Shown here: in pieces, positions 1 through 8,456 of the stretch | Layout: every line of letters starts with the position of its first letter | Numbering within the stretch: the first letter of the stretch is position 1 | Assembly (NCBI RefSeq): GCF_000328625.1 | Contig: NC_019978.1 | Location: 930,001 to 994,000, forward strand | Length of the DNA: 64,000 nt | Source: Halobacteroides halobius DSM 5150 | Lineage (GTDB): Bacteria > Bacillota > Halanaerobiia > Halobacteroidales > Halobacteroidaceae | Reading direction: 5' to 3' | The notes under the pieces: model-generated | Database searches by the model: none | What the model was told of the DNA's origin: nothing | Seen by the model: only the letters and a program-made list of their open reading frames with translations | Translations under genes and position numbers: made by a program

Positions 1-1
1 G

Positions 2-124
2 ACAGAAGAATCAGAAGATTTAACTGAAGAGAAAAAGATAGAAGGGGAAGATAACTTACAAACAGAAGAAAAAGATGATAAGCAGCAAGATTCTGGTGCT
101 ATAGTTTGGGATTTTGATCTATAA
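2..124 (+). CDS. C-terminal end of an unrecognised gene (partial)
   Basis: An open frame enters from the left edge and stops at TAA 122-124, giving 40 residues. The tail is strongly acidic and polar (many E, K, D, Q) and ends in AIVWDFDL. No domain can be assigned. A weak GGG/CCC hairpin followed by T residues lies just after the stop (about 129-152) and may end the transcript. Confidence 0.6.
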   Translation, partial: TEESEDLTEEKKIEGEDNLQTEEKDDKQQDSGAIVWDFDL

Positions 125-251
125 TCTTTCTCGGGGTCACCCGGGAATTTTTAATATGGGACAAGTTCAACGTTGTATCCATATATTACCTTTAACAGAT
201 TTCCCTTTGAACTTATATTATATATTGAATTAAAAAAAGGAGGGAAAAGTT

Positions 252-341
252 ATGGGAGAATATCAAGGTGATGGTATGTTACTAATTGTTTTAGTCTTAA
301 TTATCTTACTTATGCAAGGTGATATGGGAGTTAAGTATTAA
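252..341 (+). CDS. 29-residue hydrophobic peptide, YjcZ-like
   Basis: ATG 252 follows a good Shine-Dalgarno (AAAAAAGGAGGGA, 234-246), and a strong terminator follows the stop, so this looks like a monocistronic small gene. The peptide has a short polar Gly-containing N-terminus, a single hydrophobic segment of about 12 residues (LLIVLVLIILLM) and a short polar tail. The layout recalls the YjcZ family of tiny sporulation-associated membrane proteins of Firmicutes. That family link is by resemblance only. Confidence 0.6.
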   Translation: MGEYQGDGMLLIVLVLIILLMQGDMGVKY

Positions 342-349
342 GAATAAAA

Positions 350-383
350 GGGGGTCGTGCCTAGGCACGACTCCTTTTTATTT
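350..383 (+). terminator. Rho-independent terminator
   Basis: An 11-bp stem (GGGGTCGTGCC at 351-361 with GGCACGACTCC at 364-374, one G-T pair) is followed by TTTTTATTT. It ends the 29-residue peptide gene. Confidence 0.9.
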
Positions 384-549
384 ATTAAACCAATCTATTG
401 TCAATTAGAGGTTGTAGTATTTAGATTTTATTATTAATTTTATTCGTTTTAATAATGTGAAAAAATTACGAGGAAAAATAATATACAGCTAGAAAATAAT
501 ATATAATAAGAATAGAAATGATTATTAATATTGATAGGGAGTGGATAAA

Positions 550-1755
550 ATGAGTGATAATCAACCCGAGATTGAGATTTATACTTTGACCTGGTGTCCT
601 TACTGTCGGAAAGCAAAGTCTTTTTTTCGTAGCAAAGATCTAGCCTATACTGAATATTTGATTGATGAAGCAGAGGGTAAAAAAGAAGAAATGGCTAAGA
701 GGAGTAATGGAGCTAAGACTGTGCCACAGATATTTATTGATGGGCAAAATATTGGTGGTTATGATGATTTAATCGAACTAGAGACTACTGGTAAATTAAA
801 TGAGATGTTAGGTCTTGAGCCTGTTGATTTGGATCAGATCTGGGATTTAGTAATTGTCGGGGCTGGGCCAGCTGGATTGAGTGCAGCTATTTATGGGGCC
901 CGGAAAGGTCTAGAAGTATTAGTCCTTTCCTTATCTTTAGGGGGCCAAGTTATTGAAACTGATATAATTGATAATTGGATTGGGAGTCCGGAGATAACTG
1001 GCGGGGATTTAATGGAGTCTTTTTGGCAGCATACCCAAAAGTATGATGTTCAAGCTAAGTTAGGAGCTGAAGTAACTAATATTAGAACCCAAGATAAACT
1101 AAAAGTAGTAGAAACCACTCAGCAGGAGATTGAAACCCGTTCTGTGATTGTGGCTACAGGAACTCACAATCGTAGTCTAGGTGTTCCAGGAGAACATGAG
1201 TTAAAAGGAAAAGGAGTTCATTACTGTGCTATCTGTGATGGCTATTTATATGCTGGTGATGAGGTAGCTGTGGTAGGTGGCGGTAATTCTGGTTTAGAAG
1301 CAGCTTTAGATATGGCTAAACTGGATAGTAAAGTCAACTTGATTGAGGTTGGTGATCAGTTAGCTGGTGATGAAGTTCTCCAAGAGAAGGTGCAAGCTAA
1401 TGACTTAATCGAGATTTATACCGGCCATGGAGTAGAAGAAATTACAGGTGCTAAAGAAGTAGAAGAGATAGTAATCCGGGATACTGAGACTGGTAAGTAC
1501 CAAACTCTTTCTATCAAGGCAGTTTTTGTAGAAATTGGTTTAATCCCTAATAGTGGGTTTGTAGACCAGCTAGTAGCTACTAATCAGCACAATGAGATTA
1601 TAGTGGACCAGAATAACCAGACTACTGTAGAAGGAATCTGGGCTGCAGGAGATGTAACTGATATTAAGGATAAACAGATAATTGTAGCAGCTGCTGAGGG
1701 AGCTAAGGCTGCTCTAAGAGTGAATGAATATTTACAATTGAATCCAGAGGATTAA
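550..1755 (+). CDS. trxB: Glutaredoxin-thioredoxin reductase fusion
   Basis: The protein has 401 residues. Residues 1 to about 85 are a glutaredoxin-like domain with CPYC at 16-19 and the VPQIFIDG motif that precedes the glutathione-binding loop. After a short linker comes a low-molecular-weight thioredoxin reductase: FAD motif GAGPAG near residue 105, redox pair CAICDG near 226, NAD(P)H motif GGGNSG, and C-terminal FAD motif GIWAAGDV. The family uses NADPH to reduce thioredoxin-like dithiols; the fused glutaredoxin is probably its immediate substrate. ATG 550 was chosen over GTG 541 because the GGGAG ribosome site lies at 537-541. A CopZ-like Fe-S protein follows 35 nt downstream. Confidence 0.93.
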   Translation: MSDNQPEIEIYTLTWCPYCRKAKSFFRSKDLAYTEYLIDEAEGKKEEMAKRSNGAKTVPQIFIDGQNIGGYDDLIELETTGKLNEMLGLEPVDLDQIWDLVIVGAGPAGLSAAIYGARKGLEVLVLSLSLGGQVIETDIIDNWIGSPEITGGDLMESFWQHTQKYDVQAKLGAEVTNIRTQDKLKVVETTQQEIETRSVIVATGTHNRSLGVPGEHELKGKGVHYCAICDGYLYAGDEVAVVGGGNSGLEAALDMAKLDSKVNLIEVGDQLAGDEVLQEKVQANDLIEIYTGHGVEEITGAKEVEEIVIRDTETGKYQTLSIKAVFVEIGLIPNSGFVDQLVATNQHNEIIVDQNNQTTVEGIWAAGDVTDIKDKQIIVAAAEGAKAALRVNEYLQLNPED

Positions 1756-1790
1756 AATAATAGTTACTATTGGTGGAGGGATGGCGAACA

Positions 1791-2192
1791 ATGAAGAATA
1801 ATTTATGTCCACAATGTGATAATTTAGGGCGTGATATTAATTATACTACTGTAGATAGTTTAGTAGAAAAAGAGATAGAAGGGAAAAAATATTCAGTCTG
1901 TCTTACTGAAAATTGTGAAGTAGTTTATTTTAATAATTTAGCTATTTATGAAACTACAGATTTGCGAGTTCAGGTCTGGTTTAAAGAGGATTCTACTGAA
2001 GATTCTCCAATCTGTTATTGTTCTAAATTGACTAGAAAAGAGATTAAGCAGGCAGTGGCTAAGGGCTATAATACTGTTGAGGAGATTAGAGAGTATACTA
2101 CTAAGAAATTGACAGGGCATTGTTTAACCGAAAATCCCTTAGGTGAATGCTGTCATCAGGCTTTACAGGAAGAAATTGCAAAGCAACAGTGA
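1791..2192 (+). CDS. CopZ-like zinc / [2Fe-2S] protein
   Basis: The protein has 133 residues. An N-terminal CPQCDNLG zinc-site pair is followed by two more cysteines (VCLTENCEV). The second half has ICYCSKLTRKEI and a later GHC...GECC, the pattern of the CopZ N-terminal / BFD-type [2Fe-2S] domain. Family members handle copper or shuttle electrons; the substrate here is unknown. ATG 1791 is preferred (GGAGGG at 1775-1780). A seven-codon frame starts at ATG 1781 in another frame and overlaps this start, so weak translational coupling is possible. It is probably cotranscribed with the upstream reductase. Confidence 0.75.
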   Translation: MKNNLCPQCDNLGRDINYTTVDSLVEKEIEGKKYSVCLTENCEVVYFNNLAIYETTDLRVQVWFKEDSTEDSPICYCSKLTRKEIKQAVAKGYNTVEEIREYTTKKLTGHCLTENPLGECCHQALQEEIAKQQ

Positions 2193-2209
2193 AAATTTGG
2201 AGGGATAAC

Positions 2210-2413
2210 ATGAAGTTAACTACCCAGGTGATTGAGTTTGCTAAAGAGCAAGGGGCAGATTTGGTAGGAATAGTTGACTTAGAGGAGACTACTATTCAAG
2301 ATTTAGTAGATAAAGTTAATCAAGTTGATAAAGACTTAAACTGGATTGGAGATAAAATGAGTAAGGTTGGTAGTCCTGTGGATAATAGTAATACCGATAA
2401 GAGAAGAAAGTAA
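2210..2413 (+). CDS. 67-residue protein, possibly a truncated Fe-S oxidoreductase
   Basis: ATG 2210 follows TTTGGAGGG at 2197-2204, so it is probably translated. The first 25 residues (LTTQVIEFAKEQGADLVGI) resemble the start of QueG-type / corrinoid Fe-S reductases, but there are no cysteines and the protein stops at residue 67 in a polar tail. It is either a genuine small protein or the remnant of a longer gene. It lies directly before the terminator that separates this group from the cas genes. Confidence 0.5.
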   Translation: MKLTTQVIEFAKEQGADLVGIVDLEETTIQDLVDKVNQVDKDLNWIGDKMSKVGSPVDNSNTDKRRK

Positions 2414-2452
2414 AGCAGTTAATTAGGAGATTATTATATTTAAATTTATTTA

Positions 2453-2493
2453 CGGGCCAACTTCTTAATTCAAAAGAAGTTGGCCCGTTTTTA
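2453..2493 (+). terminator. Strong rho-independent terminator
   Basis: A perfect 12-bp stem (CGGGCCAACTTC at 2453-2464 with its complement at 2476-2487) is followed by TTTTTA. It insulates the cas1 promoter. The same GGCCAACT stem recurs in the terminator before the WYL regulator (8457-8487). Confidence 0.93.
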
Positions 2494-2518
2494 TGGAAAT
2501 TTAAATTTTTTCGTATCC

Positions 2519-2553
2519 ATTCCCATACTGTTGGGAATTTAGTTTGTTATGAT
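2519..2553 (+). promoter_or_regulatory. cas1 operon promoter with 7-6-7 inverted-repeat operator
   Basis: ATTCCCA (2519-2525) and TGGGAAT (2532-2538) form a perfect inverted repeat with a 6-nt centre. Nine bases later is an extended -10, TGT-TATGAT (-10 at 2548-2553). No -35 consensus is visible because the operator occupies that region. The same arrangement with the same spacing stands before the WYL regulator (8523-8557). Confidence 0.7.
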
Positions 2554-2584
2554 TAGGGTAAATGATTTTGAAAGGAGGAAGATG

Positions 2585-3601
2585 ATGGGCCAACGATCCT
2601 TAGTAGTAGATGATTATGGGATGTTTGTGGGCAAAAAGAGTGAACGGGTGGTAGTTAAGAAGAAGAAAGAGGTGATTGAAGAGATACCTTTTTTTAAATT
2701 GGATGAAATCTTAATTGCTAGTTCAGGGGTTTCTTTTTCTTCTGATTTAATTCAGGAGTGTGCTAAAGCTGGAATTCAAATTGACTTTGTTTCTTATCGA
2801 GGAGATCACTTAGCTAAATTATCATCAGCGGCAATGTTAGGAACAATCAAAACTAGAAGGGAACAATTGTTAGCTTACGAAGACCAGCGAGGAGTAAATT
2901 TAGCAGTATCATTTGCTAAGGGGAAGATAGAGAATCAGATAGTTTTACTAAAGTATTTAGCCAAGTATAGAAAGTCTAAGGACAAGCAGTTATATAATTT
3001 AATTTATGATGGGATTGATAAGATAACTGAAATAAAAAAAGAGTTAGATGAAATTGAGGGAGAACAGATTGGTCAAGTAAGAGAATATATTTTATCTAGT
3101 GAAGGGAGAGCAGCTAAGAAATACTGGAAGATAATAAAAGAGATATTACCAGATGAATTAGGATTTAGTGGTCGAACTACTCAAGGAGCTAAAGATTTAG
3201 TTAATTCACTTTTAAATTATGGCTATGGAGTTCTTTATTCCCGAGTATCAGCAGCTATTTTAAGAGCAGGTTTGGATTTATACGCTGGATTCTTGCATGC
3301 TGATAGACCAGGTAAGCCTTCTTTAACCTTAGATTTAATTGAAGAATTTAGACAGACGATAGTGGACAAGACTGTAATTGGACTACTTAATCAAGGAATG
3401 AAATTTAAAATTGAAGAGGGAAGAATTGCAAAGAAAGATCGGAAAAAACTAGCTAATAAAATCTTAGATAGATTAAAAAGTAAAGAACGATACCAAGGGA
3501 AGAAATTTAGATTAGAGGTCATTTTACAACGTCAAGCTCGTAAGGTTGCTTCTTATGTTAAGGGTAAGAAAAAATATACTCCTTTTGTCAGTGGGTGGTA
3601 A
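2585..3601 (+). CDS. cas1: CRISPR-associated endonuclease Cas1
   Basis: Cas1 is the integrase of the adaptation complex; with Cas2 it inserts new spacers at the leader end of the array. The 338-residue protein has the N-terminal beta domain and the helical catalytic domain. Expected metal-binding residues are visible: Glu in SSEGRAAKKYW, His in AGFLHADRPGK and Glu in LDLIEEFR. ATG 2585 was chosen because AGGAGG at 2573-2578 is 6 nt away; ATG 2582 is possible. An upstream ATG at 2549 lies inside the promoter -10. It is the first gene of cas1-cas2-cas4-csa1. Confidence 0.95.
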   Translation: MGQRSLVVDDYGMFVGKKSERVVVKKKKEVIEEIPFFKLDEILIASSGVSFSSDLIQECAKAGIQIDFVSYRGDHLAKLSSAAMLGTIKTRREQLLAYEDQRGVNLAVSFAKGKIENQIVLLKYLAKYRKSKDKQLYNLIYDGIDKITEIKKELDEIEGEQIGQVREYILSSEGRAAKKYWKIIKEILPDELGFSGRTTQGAKDLVNSLLNYGYGVLYSRVSAAILRAGLDLYAGFLHADRPGKPSLTLDLIEEFRQTIVDKTVIGLLNQGMKFKIEEGRIAKKDRKKLANKILDRLKSKERYQGKKFRLEVILQRQARKVASYVKGKKKYTPFVSGW

Positions 3602-3602
3602 G

Positions 3603-3848
3603 ATGCATATCTTATTAATTTATGATATTTCTGAAGATAAGATTAGGAATAAAGTTGCCGAAGCTTGTAAGGATTTTGGCTTAAAAAGGATTCAATGGAG
3701 TGCTTTTTTAGGCCAACTTAATCATAACCGCAGAGAAGAATTAATGATGAGAATTAGTAAGTTATTAGGTGATAACGAAGGAAATATTAGACTTTATCCG
3801 ATTTGTAGTAAAGATATAAAATTAGTTCATGAGATTAATAGAGTTTAA
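3603..3848 (+). CDS. cas2: CRISPR-associated protein Cas2
   Basis: The 81-residue size and N-terminus (HILLIYDISEDKIRNK) are typical of Cas2, the dimeric scaffold of the Cas1-Cas2 integrase. The beta-strand Asp in LIYDIS and the RIQWSAFLG segment fit the ferredoxin-like fold. The ATG is one base past the cas1 stop, so translation is probably coupled. Cas4 starts 13 nt downstream. Confidence 0.93.
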   Translation: MHILLIYDISEDKIRNKVAEACKDFGLKRIQWSAFLGQLNHNRREELMMRISKLLGDNEGNIRLYPICSKDIKLVHEINRV

Positions 3849-3861
3849 GAAGGTGATTAAA

Positions 3862-4431
3862 ATGCTAATTACTGTAACTGATATTAAGCAGTATATCTAT
3901 TGTCAGCGAATAATTTATTTTACTTATTGTATGCCCTTACAGAGAAAGAAAACTTATAAGATGAAGTTTGGGAAAGAGCAGCATCAGCGTAGTGAAGAAC
4001 TAGAGCCGAGAAGAACTCTACAACGATATGGTTTAGAAGAGGGAGAGAAAAAGTTTGGAGTAGATTTAGTTTCGCAAAGATTAGGTTTAAGAGGGAAGAT
4101 GGATCTGTTAGTAGTTGATGATGATAATTATATCCCAATTGAGCTTAAGTATTCCACTAGGAAACCTGGATTACATCATAAATATCAATTAGCAGCTTAC
4201 TGTTTATTAACTGAAGACAAGTATCAAACTTCAATTAGGAAAGGAGTGATCCATTTGATTCCTAAAAAAGAAACTTTTGAAGTAGAGATTACTGCCAATT
4301 TAAGAAGAAAAGTAAAGCAAGTAATTAAAGAAATCAAAGAACTAATAAGTCTAGAGCAGATGCCAGCTCCTGTAAAAGCAAAGGGCAAATGTAGAGATTG
4401 CGAATACAGAAATTTCTGTGGTGATGTGTAA
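3862..4431 (+). CDS. cas4: CRISPR-associated exonuclease Cas4
   Basis: The 189-residue protein is a RecB-like nuclease that trims prespacers and helps select PAMs during adaptation. It has N-terminal YCQRIIYF with the first cluster cysteine, a PD-(D/E)XK core (GKMDLLVVDD followed by PIELKYS, catalytic D..ExK), and a C-terminal cysteine group CRDCEYRNFC completing an Fe-S site. ATG 3862 follows GAAGGTGATTAAA. The stop overlaps the csa1 start (TAATG). Confidence 0.92.
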   Translation: MLITVTDIKQYIYCQRIIYFTYCMPLQRKKTYKMKFGKEQHQRSEELEPRRTLQRYGLEEGEKKFGVDLVSQRLGLRGKMDLLVVDDDNYIPIELKYSTRKPGLHHKYQLAAYCLLTEDKYQTSIRKGVIHLIPKKETFEVEITANLRRKVKQVIKEIKELISLEQMPAPVKAKGKCRDCEYRNFCGDV

Positions 4432-5348
4432 TGTATTTTTTAACCTCAGAAGAAAGACAAAAGTTGGTGCGAGGATTATTGCCTAAGGCCCGTCAGATGG
4501 AAATTTCAGATGAATTAAGAGGTTGGAACTGGAATCAACCTCCTTTGGAAGCAATGTATGAAGAGAAGTTGGCCCTTTATGAAATAGCAGGGAAGTATTG
4601 TCCTACAGGAAGAGATTTATATTTAAGAAAAGTAGAAGGAGTAAAGACAGAATGGAATCAGGCTATGATTCAGGGGAAAGTATTACATGATACTCTAGCA
4701 GAATTATTAGTTAAAGCTAAGAAACTGATGTATTGCCATGGAATAGAAGGACAAAAGATTATCATAGAGAAATTACAGGAAGTATCTTTTGTTGCTTTAG
4801 AAAAGTGGGAGAGTAAGTTAGACCAAGAATTTTATCTAGAATTAAAAGAAAAAATTAAGTTAATGTGGCAATTTGAATATAATCAATTGGTAGTTAGAAT
4901 GCAAGGTTTATTAGCTAAACAACCTTATATTGGAGTAGATTCTTTAGTTAACTTAACTATTCCGATTGTAGTAGAGCAAAAACTAGATGGATCATTTTTA
5001 GGGCTTAGTTCTTATTTAAGTGCTGATGCCTTTAATTATTGTGAACCAATGATTTTAGATTTAAAATTTGGCAAACCAAAAGATTTTCATAAATTAACGA
5101 TTACTGGCTATGCTTTGGTAATGGAGTCGATCTATTCCTATCCTGTATCAGTTGGTTGTTTAGTATATCCTGAATTTAGGGGAGATAGAATAGTGGTCAA
5201 AAAAGAGTTTGAGATTATTGATGATGAATTACGCCAGTGGTTTATTGAAGAGCGAGATGAGAAGATGAGGATGGTCTGTGAAGAAATTGATCCCGAAGTA
5301 GCTCAAAACTGTTATCAAACTTGTCCTTATTATGAACAGTGTTACTGA
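4431..5348 (+). CDS. csa1: Cas4-related protein Csa1
   Basis: The 305-residue protein starts MYFLTSEERQK and carries RGWNWNQPP and CPTGRDLYLRK, the N-terminal signature of Csa1. Csa1 is a Cas4-like nuclease relative found with subtype I-A adaptation modules. A nuclease-like segment (EQKLDGSFLGLS ... PMILDLKFGKP) and C-terminal cysteines (CYQTCPYYEQC) support the Cas4 relationship. It overlaps cas4 by one base. Having both Cas4 and Csa1 points to subtype I-A-like adaptation. Confidence 0.88.
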   Translation: MYFLTSEERQKLVRGLLPKARQMEISDELRGWNWNQPPLEAMYEEKLALYEIAGKYCPTGRDLYLRKVEGVKTEWNQAMIQGKVLHDTLAELLVKAKKLMYCHGIEGQKIIIEKLQEVSFVALEKWESKLDQEFYLELKEKIKLMWQFEYNQLVVRMQGLLAKQPYIGVDSLVNLTIPIVVEQKLDGSFLGLSSYLSADAFNYCEPMILDLKFGKPKDFHKLTITGYALVMESIYSYPVSVGCLVYPEFRGDRIVVKKEFEIIDDELRQWFIEERDEKMRMVCEEIDPEVAQNCYQTCPYYEQCY

Positions 5349-5374
5349 TATAAAGTAGCCATGGCTACTATCAG

Positions 5375-5394
5375 TTGACAATGTACAATTTACA
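5375..5394. repeat. Dispersed AT-rich repeat, copy A
   Basis: TTGACAATGTACAATTTACA is the inverse of a sequence just past the far end of array 1 (8373-8399). Related copies occur between mutS and mutL (23163-23185). These short units resemble dispersed intergenic palindromes of low-GC genomes. A GTAGCCATGGCTAC palindrome at 5355-5368 lies just upstream, after the csa1 stop. Confidence 0.6.
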
Positions 5395-5436
5395 ATTAAA
5401 TTATAAATACTATTTCAAAGAAAGAAGGGATTAGTG

Positions 5437-5613
5437 ATGAAGGAGAAATATTGTGCTAAGTGTGATGTTTATTATTATACTCCAGAAGGGGAGAAAGAAA
5501 TAGCTGATTGTCCATTTTGCAGTTTAGGTGGCCTAAAAAATGATAATTTAACAGTGAGAGATAAAATGGTGGAAAAAAATTATAAAAATTTTACTGATAA
5601 AAAAGGAATTTAA
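5437..5613 (+). CDS. 58-residue zinc-ribbon-like protein
   Basis: ATG 5437 is preceded by AAAGAAGGGATTAGTG, a usable ribosome site. The protein begins MKEKYCAKCDVYYYTPEG and continues with ADCPFCSLGG, giving two CxxC pairs 18 residues apart, the spacing of a small zinc ribbon or rubredoxin-like knuckle. The C-terminal half is charged. It lies between csa1 and the leader of array 1. The function is unknown; it could be a stray gene or a small accessory factor. Confidence 0.65.
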   Translation: MKEKYCAKCDVYYYTPEGEKEIADCPFCSLGGLKNDNLTVRDKMVEKNYKNFTDKKGI

Positions 5614-5639
5614 GAAGAATAATAGAAATAAAAAGTTAG

Positions 5640-5877
5640 TGATAGAAAAAGTGTTTTCGCAAACCTATCTAAAAAGAATTTTGAATGGAAGTTCTAAAAG
5701 TACTGGATAACACATAAAATACTCGTCAGCCCAGTAGTAACAGTGGTTGAGAAAGGTTTCGCAAAGCCCTAGGGGTTTGCTGTAAGATTCGGTTTGCGAA
5801 AATTTAGGTGTAGATTAGAGAAGGTGAAGTGCTGTGAAGCACTGAAATCATAGGGTTGGGATTATTCATTTCGCGCG
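5640..5877 (+). promoter_or_regulatory. Leader of CRISPR array 1
   Basis: These bases before the first repeat are closely similar to those before array 2 (16885-17121). Shared blocks are TTTTCGCAAA (5654), GTGGTTGAG, TTTCGCAAA (5757), AGATTCGGTTTGCGAAAA (ending 5802), ATCATAGGGTTG and CGCGCG immediately before the repeat. The conservation marks the leader, and therefore array transcription from left to right. Confidence 0.85.
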
Positions 5878-8288
5878 GTTACAAACCTTACTCCGTTAAG
5901 TAGGAGACTGAAAGATGACGGGCCAACTGCTGAAGATGTAGTTGATGACTTCTGTTACAAACCTTACTCCGTTAAGTAGGAGACTGAAAGCACCTAATTC
6001 AACCGTCTTAACGTCGCTATTAGACGTTACAAACCTTACTCCGTTAAGTAGGAGACTGAAAGCTAGCTTGTAATTCTTCTTTGATTATTTGAGTTGTTCC
6101 GTTACAAACCTTACTCCGTTAAGTAGGAGACTGAAAGACTATATCACCTTCGTCTCCCGAAGTTTCAACAAGGTTACAAACCTTACTCCGTTAAGTAGGA
6201 GACTGAAAGTTTAACTATATCAATCGGCTCTTCAAAAGGTGATAATGTTACAAACCTTACTCCGTTAAGTAGGAGACTGAAAGTTATATTATTAATCCAA
6301 TCTAATCTGCAATAATCAGTACGTTACAAACCTTACTCCGTTAAGTAGGAGACTGAAAGATGAACTGACCTATCCAACCTTGCTCGTTAATATATGTTAC
6401 AAACCTTACTCCGTTAAGTAGGAGACTGAAAGTTTATAAAACCACCACCATCATTGGCTTTTTTAAGAGTTACAAACCTTACTCCGTTAAGTAGGAGACT
6501 GAAAGTCAATAGTTAGATAATCTATTGCAGTAGTTACAATAGTTACAAACCTTACTCCGTTAAGTAGGAGACTGAAAGACTCCATAACTATAACCAGATA
6601 AGTCGATATTAAAGTTACAAACCTTACTCCGTTAAGTAGGAGACTGAAAGCCAACTAGAACCAAAGCTATTGTTAATTACGTCAGTCGTTACAAACCTTA
6701 CTCCGTTAAGTAGGAGACTGAAAGGTAAATATTAGGTCTGCATTATCTATATTATTAACTTGTTACAAACCTTACTCCGTTAAGTAGGAGACTGAAAGGA
6801 TATTAGCAATCAATGGATTATAGATAAATCTTTAGGTTACAAACCTTACTCCGTTAAGTAGGAGACTGAAAGGTCTATAAAATTGAATATACTGATTTTA
6901 ATACTAAGTTACAAACCTTACTCCGTTAAGTAGGAGACTGAAAGGCAGCTTGCAGCTCCAACCAATATCTGAGCATTGAAGTTACAAACCTTACTCCGTT
7001 AAGTAGGAGACTGAAAGTTGTTGTTCCTGGAGATCATGATCATAGCTTATGATACGTTACAAACCTTACTCCGTTAAGTAGGAGACTGAAAGGATCCAGT
7101 TGAAGATGACCCTAGTGGACCAGTAGAAGAATAGTTACAAACCTTACTCCGTTAAGTAGGAGACTGAAAGACGCCTGTCAAGGTGCTGAATGTTCGAGGT
7201 GGCAAGATGTTACAAACCTTACTCCGTTAAGTAGGAGACTGAAAGCTGACCTTAGCCCACATACATTACACCTCCTATAGAAGTTACAAACCTTACTCCG
7301 TTAAGTAGGAGACTGAAAGTGTTCATTAACACAAGATACTATTGTAGACAATGGATAGTTACAAACCTTACTCCGTTAAGTAGGAGACTGAAAGATATTC
7401 TACCATTAGTTGTATTGTCAACAGGGTCAGAAGTTACAAACCTTACTCCGTTAAGTAGGAGACTGAAAGACGCTTGAGACGTCGCCTAACTCTACCTCTG
7501 CATTAAGTTACAAACCTTACTCCGTTAAGTAGGAGACTGAAAGATCTACCGAGAAAAAGGACTCAGCAACGATAATTACTTGTTACAAACCTTACTCCGT
7601 TAAGTAGGAGACTGAAAGACTAACTTGTTGCCGATTGAAGGAGAGGCTAATACTGGTTACAAACCTTACTCCGTTAAGTAGGAGACTGAAAGGCAATGCA
7701 GGAGTTAATGAAGTCGCAGGAGTAGTTCAGTTACAAACCTTACTCCGTTAAGTAGGAGACTGAAAGATTCAATCGCCTTACAACAAGCAGTAAGGGATTT
7801 AGATAGTTACAAACCTTACTCCGTTAAGTAGGAGACTGAAAGTATATTTCAGAATTGCATAATCGTACAGCAGAAGAAGGTTACAAACCTTACTCCGTTA
7901 AGTAGGAGACTGAAAGATTGCATTGAAAATATTCTCCCAAATGTAAGTTATAGGTTACAAACCTTACTCCGTTAAGTAGGAGACTGAAAGCAAAAATTGA
8001 TAGTTTCAGCCTAATATGATATAATAAAGTTACAAACCTTACTCCGTTAAGTAGGAGACTGAAAGTTTAATATTAAAAACGGATATGCAATTCAAGTTTT
8101 AGTTACAAACCTTACTCCGTTAAGTAGGAGACTGAAAGACTCACCACCTACCTTATCAGCTAGTTTTAGCAACAAGTTACAAACCTTACTCCGTTAAGTA
8201 GGAGACTGAAAGAGGAAAGTATGCAACTAGTTATAGAACCCCAGTAGATTAGTTACAAACCTTACTCCGTTAAGTAGGAGACTGAAAC
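5878..8288 (+). CRISPR. CRISPR array 1: 33 repeats, 32 spacers
   Basis: The 37-nt repeat begins GTTACAAACCTTACTCC and ends GTAGGAGACTGAAAG; all copies I read carry A at repeat position 13. The hairpin is short (CTCC / GGAG, 8-nt loop), and the 3' end leaves an ACTGAAAG-type 8-nt crRNA handle. Spacers are about 35-40 nt. The leader is on the left. The last repeat (starting 8252) changes its final base (AAAC for AAAG), as expected for a leader-distal terminal repeat. Confidence 0.98.
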
Positions 8289-8372
8289 AGTTTAATAAAA
8301 GAGATAAAGAAAATGATGAACGGGGAGGTTACAGCAACCACTTTAGAGTAATTATAAGTGTTTGTTTTTAAC

Positions 8373-8399
8373 TGTAAATTGTACATTGTAAATTGTCAA
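8373..8399. repeat. Dispersed AT-rich repeat, copy B
   Basis: TGTAAATTGTACATTGT at 8373-8389 is the exact reverse complement of the core of copy A (5375-5394). Array 1 and the small zinc-ribbon gene are therefore bracketed by inverted copies. The surrounding gap 8289-8697 has no supported gene; it holds this repeat, a decayed CRISPR repeat, a terminator and the WYL promoter. Confidence 0.6.
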
Positions 8400-8410
8400 T
8401 TGATTTATTT

Positions 8411-8434
8411 ACTCTGTTAAGTAGGAGACGAAAG
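8411..8434 (+). repeat. Decayed solitary CRISPR repeat
   Basis: ACTCTGTTAAGTAGGAGACG followed by AAAG matches the 3' two thirds of the array 1 repeat with one substitution and one deleted T. It lies 122 nt past the last intact repeat and has no partner repeat. It is probably the eroded distal end of an older, longer array. Confidence 0.75.
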
Positions 8435-8456
8435 AACAAAATATAGGAATAAATGA

